Shown in pieces: positions 18,186-20,629 of a stretch of 20,629 nucleotides of DNA. The stretch is taken from positions 1 through 20,629 of the forward strand of contig JAQUGB010000013.1 in NCBI GenBank assembly GCA_028684345.1. Reading direction: 5' to 3'. This stretch comes from Tepidiphilus sp. (lineage in GTDB: Bacteria; Pseudomonadota; Gammaproteobacteria; Burkholderiales; Rhodocyclaceae). The notes under the pieces are model-generated. The model was not told where the DNA came from. It searched no databases and saw only the letters and a program-made list of their open reading frames with translations. How positions within the stretch are numbered: the first letter of the stretch is position 1; each line of letters opens with the position of its first letter. Made by a program: the position numbers and the translations under genes.

Positions 18186-18685
18186 GCGTGCGCTCCCAGG
18201 AAGTGCACCGCCACGGCGAGTACGAGCAGCACGTAGCCAGCGGCGGCCAGATCGTCGATCATGATGCCTAGGCCGCCGCGGAAGCGCCGCTCCAGCGTGG
18301 CGATGGGCTCGGGCTTGGCGATGTCGAAGAGGCGGAAGAGCGCCACGCCCGCCGCCTGCCAGGCAAGCCCCGGCGGGCAGAAGAAGAGCACGAGCCAGAC
18401 GGCGATCATCTCGTCCCAGACCACGGCGCCGGGATCGCCGCTCGCCAGCGCCTTGGCCGTGCGGTCGCAGGCGATGACACCGGCGAGAAAGAAAGAGGCG
18501 AGCAGCAGCAGGAAGAGCCCCTCGGAGACCGGGGTGCGCAGCAACGGATAAAGCGCCCAGGCAAGGAGCGACCCGACCGTGCCCGGCGCCCAAGGGGAAA
18601 GCCCGGCACCGAAGCCGAGCGCGATGAAATGCGCCGGGTGCGCGAGGAGGAAGGCGGCGGTGGGTCGTTTGCGCTCGGCGGTCAT
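18182..18685 (-). CDS. pgpA: Phosphatidylglycerophosphatase A
   Basis: This 167-residue inner-membrane enzyme removes the phosphate of phosphatidylglycerophosphate to give phosphatidylglycerol. Family motifs are GLSPWAPGTVGS (28-39), VVWDEMIAVW (88-97), FDIAKPEPI (120-128) and GGLGIMIDDL (137-146), with the acidic metal-binding residues in place. Hydrophobic segments lie near 57-73, 95-115 and 148-164. The start ATG at 18685 is supported twice: it overlaps the thiL stop as ATGA, and AAGGAA (complement of 18691-18696) lies 5 bases upstream. An ATG at 18700 is in frame but lies ahead of this ribosome site. thiL-pgpA linkage is the same as in E. coli. Confidence 0.96.
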   Translation of the reverse strand: MTAERKRPTAAFLLAHPAHFIALGFGAGLSPWAPGTVGSLLAWALYPLLRTPVSEGLFLLLLASFFLAGVIACDRTAKALASGDPGAVVWDEMIAVWLVLFFCPPGLAWQAAGVALFRLFDIAKPEPIATLERRFRGGLGIMIDDLAAAGYVLLVLAVAVHFLGAHA

Positions 18686-19686
18686 GGGTATTCCTTGCAT
18701 GCGCGAAAATGATCATAGCCCAAAACTTCGGGTAGAGTGCGCCGGCCATCGGGCTCGATGAGCACGATGGGCGGTTGCTCCGTTGATACGATCCGCCCGA
18801 TGCGGGAAAGCGCCAGGCCCAATTCCCCGGCGAGCCGGGCGAGTCGTTGCCGGGAAGCAGGCGCGGCGGTGAAGAGGAGTTCGTAGTCGTCGCCGCCGGC
18901 GAGCAAGGCGGCCCGCGCCCGCTCGGGCGGCGCCCCGCCGGCGACGAGGGGGGCGAGGGGCAGTCTGGCTACCTCGATCTCGGCCGTGAGGGGGGGCGGT
19001 GCCGAGCGCTCGAGGAGGTGCCGTAGATCGCCGAGCAACCCGTCCGAGACGTCGAGCATCGCGTGGGCGAGGCGCCGCAGGCGGCATCCCAACGCAAGGC
19101 GCGGTTCGGGACGATCGAGCGCGGCGAGCCATTCACCGGCGCCGGGCAGATTCGGCGTGAGTTCCCCGAATCGCACGGCGAGTCCCAGCGCGGCGCGTCC
19201 CGGTTGCCCGCTCACCCAGACGTCGTCGCCCTCGCGCGCGCCGCTGCGTAATACCGCCTCGCCCGCCGGTACCCGCCCCAGCGCCGTGATCGTGAGCGCA
19301 CGTGGGCCGCGGGTGGTGTCCCCGCCGACGAGCCGGGCGCCGTGCCGCCGGGCGCAGGCGAAGAGTCCGCGGGCGAAGGCCGTGAGCCAGGCTTCATCGG
19401 GCTCGGGCAGGGTGAGCGCGAGCAGGAACCCCGTGGGGACGGCGCCTATGGCCGCCAGATCGGAGAGGTTTACCGCCAGCGCTTTCCAGCCGAGCGCTTC
19501 CGGATCGGTTCCGGCCAGGAAGTGCCGCCCTTCGACCAGGGTGTCGCAGGTGATCGCCGTCTCCCAGCCGCTTTCCTCGACGAGCAGCGCCGCGTCGTCG
19601 CCGATGCCCAGCCGCAGCCAAGGCGGGGTGGGTTCGTGCGCGGCGGGATCGGCGAAGAAATGCTCGATCAGGGCGAATTCGTTCAT
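18682..19686 (-). CDS. thiL: Thiamine-monophosphate kinase
   Basis: This 334-residue kinase phosphorylates thiamine monophosphate to the active cofactor thiamine diphosphate. The AIR-synthase-like fold is evident: GIGDDAAL (27-34, metal-binding Asp30/Asp31), TLVEGRHF (49-56), KALAVNLSDLAAIGA (68-82), LVGGDTTRG, and the C-terminal DVSDGLLGDL and LAGGDDYELLF segments. The length matches E. coli ThiL (325). The start ATG at 19686 overlaps the stop of the cobC gene (ATGA). In E. coli nusB stands upstream; here a cobalamin gene does. No other thi gene is in the window. Confidence 0.97.
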   Translation of the reverse strand: MNEFALIEHFFADPAAHEPTPPWLRLGIGDDAALLVEESGWETAITCDTLVEGRHFLAGTDPEALGWKALAVNLSDLAAIGAVPTGFLLALTLPEPDEAWLTAFARGLFACARRHGARLVGGDTTRGPRALTITALGRVPAGEAVLRSGAREGDDVWVSGQPGRAALGLAVRFGELTPNLPGAGEWLAALDRPEPRLALGCRLRRLAHAMLDVSDGLLGDLRHLLERSAPPPLTAEIEVARLPLAPLVAGGAPPERARAALLAGGDDYELLFTAAPASRQRLARLAGELGLALSRIGRIVSTEQPPIVLIEPDGRRTLPEVLGYDHFRACKEYP

Positions 19687-20629
19687 CGTCGTGATTCCGT
19701 CTCGGCGATTGCCTCGAAGAGCACCGCTCGCAGCCGCTCTGACTCGGCCGCGTCGGCGGGCAACCCGAAGCGCAGCCCTGGCGGGTCGTCGAAGCGGCGC
19801 ACCAGGAGGGCGCGGCGCTCGAGCGCCGCGGCGAGCGCCGGCGCCCGCGGCGTCTCGACCCAGGCAAAGAGCGAGGTGCGGCCGCTCACCCCGAGGCCGG
19901 CTTCTTCCAGCATCGTCGCCAGGGCAAGCGAGGCGGCGGCAAGACGCGCGCGCTGCCGTTCCTGCCAGGCGGAATCGGCGAGCGCGAGCCGTGCCGCCCA
20001 GCGTGCCGGATGGCTCACCGCCCACGGGTCGAGCAAGGCGGCGAGCTGCGCGCGCAGCGGTTCGGGGGCGAAGACGAGACCGAAGCGCAGACCCGCGAGC
20101 CCCCAGAATTTGCCCAGCGAGCGCAGCACGACGAGGCCGGGCGCCCCGGTTTCGGTCACGAGGCTGTCGGCATCGCCCGGATCGAGAAAAGCTTCGTCCA
20201 CGATGAGCCAGCCGCCGCGCGCGGCGAGCTGCCGGTGCCAGGCGCGCAGGGCCCGGGCGGGAAAGCGCGTGCCGGTGGGATTGTTCGGATGGACGAGCAC
20301 CAGGGCGTCGACGGCGTCGAGACGTGCGTCGATCTCGTCGGCGGTGGGGGCGCAGCGCAAGACGGCGTGGGTGCGCCAGGCATGGGCGTGCTCGCCGTAC
20401 GTGGGGTGCGGCACGAGCACGCGGCGCACGTCGGGCAAGAGGGACGGCAGGCGGGAAATGGCCGCTTGGGTGCCGGGTACCGCCAGGGCGGGGCGGCCGA
20501 AGACGGTATGCACGAGTTCATCGAGCCCGTCGTCCTCTTCCGGCAGGCGTCGCCAGATTTCCTCGGGGACCGGCGGCAGGGGGTAGGACCAGGGGCTGAT
20601 GCCGGTGGAGAGATCGAGCCAGGCGTCGA
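19683..20629 (-). CDS. cobC: CobC/CobD-type threonine-phosphate decarboxylase (PLP aminotransferase fold), 5' end beyond window
   Basis: This is a class I/II aminotransferase-fold PLP protein of cobalamin synthesis. In this family it decarboxylates L-threonine-O-3-phosphate to (R)-1-aminopropan-2-yl phosphate, the linker of the nucleotide loop. About 314 codons are in view, and the frame runs off the right edge. The first visible residues read WLDLSTGISPWSYPLP, the hallmark of CobC rather than HisC. HPNNPTG and IVDEAFLD follow, and the PLP lysine is in LGKFWGLAG (codon 20109-20111). The GTG at 20513 is internal, not the start. The gene is ATGA-coupled to thiL. Cobalamin genes such as cbiB or cobP probably lie further right, which cannot be seen. 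HisC is the main alternative and is less likely. Confidence 0.88.
   Translation of the reverse strand, partial: DAWLDLSTGISPWSYPLPPVPEEIWRRLPEEDDGLDELVHTVFGRPALAVPGTQAAISRLPSLLPDVRRVLVPHPTYGEHAHAWRTHAVLRCAPTADEIDARLDAVDALVLVHPNNPTGTRFPARALRAWHRQLAARGGWLIVDEAFLDPGDADSLVTETGAPGLVVLRSLGKFWGLAGLRFGLVFAPEPLRAQLAALLDPWAVSHPARWAARLALADSAWQERQRARLAAASLALATMLEEAGLGVSGRTSLFAWVETPRAPALAAALERRALLVRRFDDPPGLRFGLPADAAESERLRAVLFEAIAETESRR

Overview
This 20.6 kb window looks like chromosome from a GC-rich betaproteobacterium. The best guess is the Rhodocyclales/Hydrogenophilales side, but that rests on gene order and protein style, not on a search. The main support is the block 5-formyl-THF cyclo-ligase / slt / NDUFA9-like SDR / cca and the block lptB-rpoN-hpf-ptsN-hprK, both typical of Betaproteobacteria. 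The order pncC-recA-recX is shared with E. coli.

Layout. (1) Positions 1-2947, plus strand: the end of an accessory type I restriction module. It holds the motor and C-terminal part of HsdR (5' end outside the window), stop-start overlapped with a YgjP/DUF45-type zinc metallopeptidase. (2) Positions 2948-3521: a boundary gap with no convincing gene. It has a locally AT-richer patch, a short hairpin and a small direct repeat. (3) Positions 3522-4673, plus strand: MidA/NDUFAF7-type methyltransferase. (4) Positions 4678-9840, minus strand: slt, then an NDUFA9-like SDR, then cca, joined by 4-nt ATGA overlaps, followed by an alpha/beta hydrolase. (5) Positions 9919-10506, plus strand: 5-formyltetrahydrofolate cyclo-ligase, divergent from slt and tail-overlapping ilvA. 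(6) Positions 10479-20629, minus strand: one long, nearly gapless run. In transcription order it is cobC (5' end outside the window), thiL, pgpA, pncC, recA, recX, lptB, rpoN, hpf, ptsN, hprK, ilvA.

Functions. The core part combines cofactor metabolism (cobalamin, thiamine, folate, NAD recycling), recombination and repair (RecA/RecX), envelope work (LptB, PgpA, Slt), and the sigma-54/nitrogen-PTS regulatory set (RpoN, HPF, EIIA-Ntr, HPr kinase). It also holds tRNA CCA addition and isoleucine synthesis. Two homologues of mitochondrial complex I accessory proteins (NDUFAF7 and NDUFA9) lie about 2.1 kb apart.

I found no CRISPR array, tRNA, rRNA, intact insertion sequence or prophage. Most of the window is ordinary core genome. 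The parts most worth a second look are the HsdR-metallopeptidase pair with its boundary gap, the recX-lptB and hprK-ilvA junctions where the usual neighbours are absent, and the recA upstream region, which lacks a clear LexA box.
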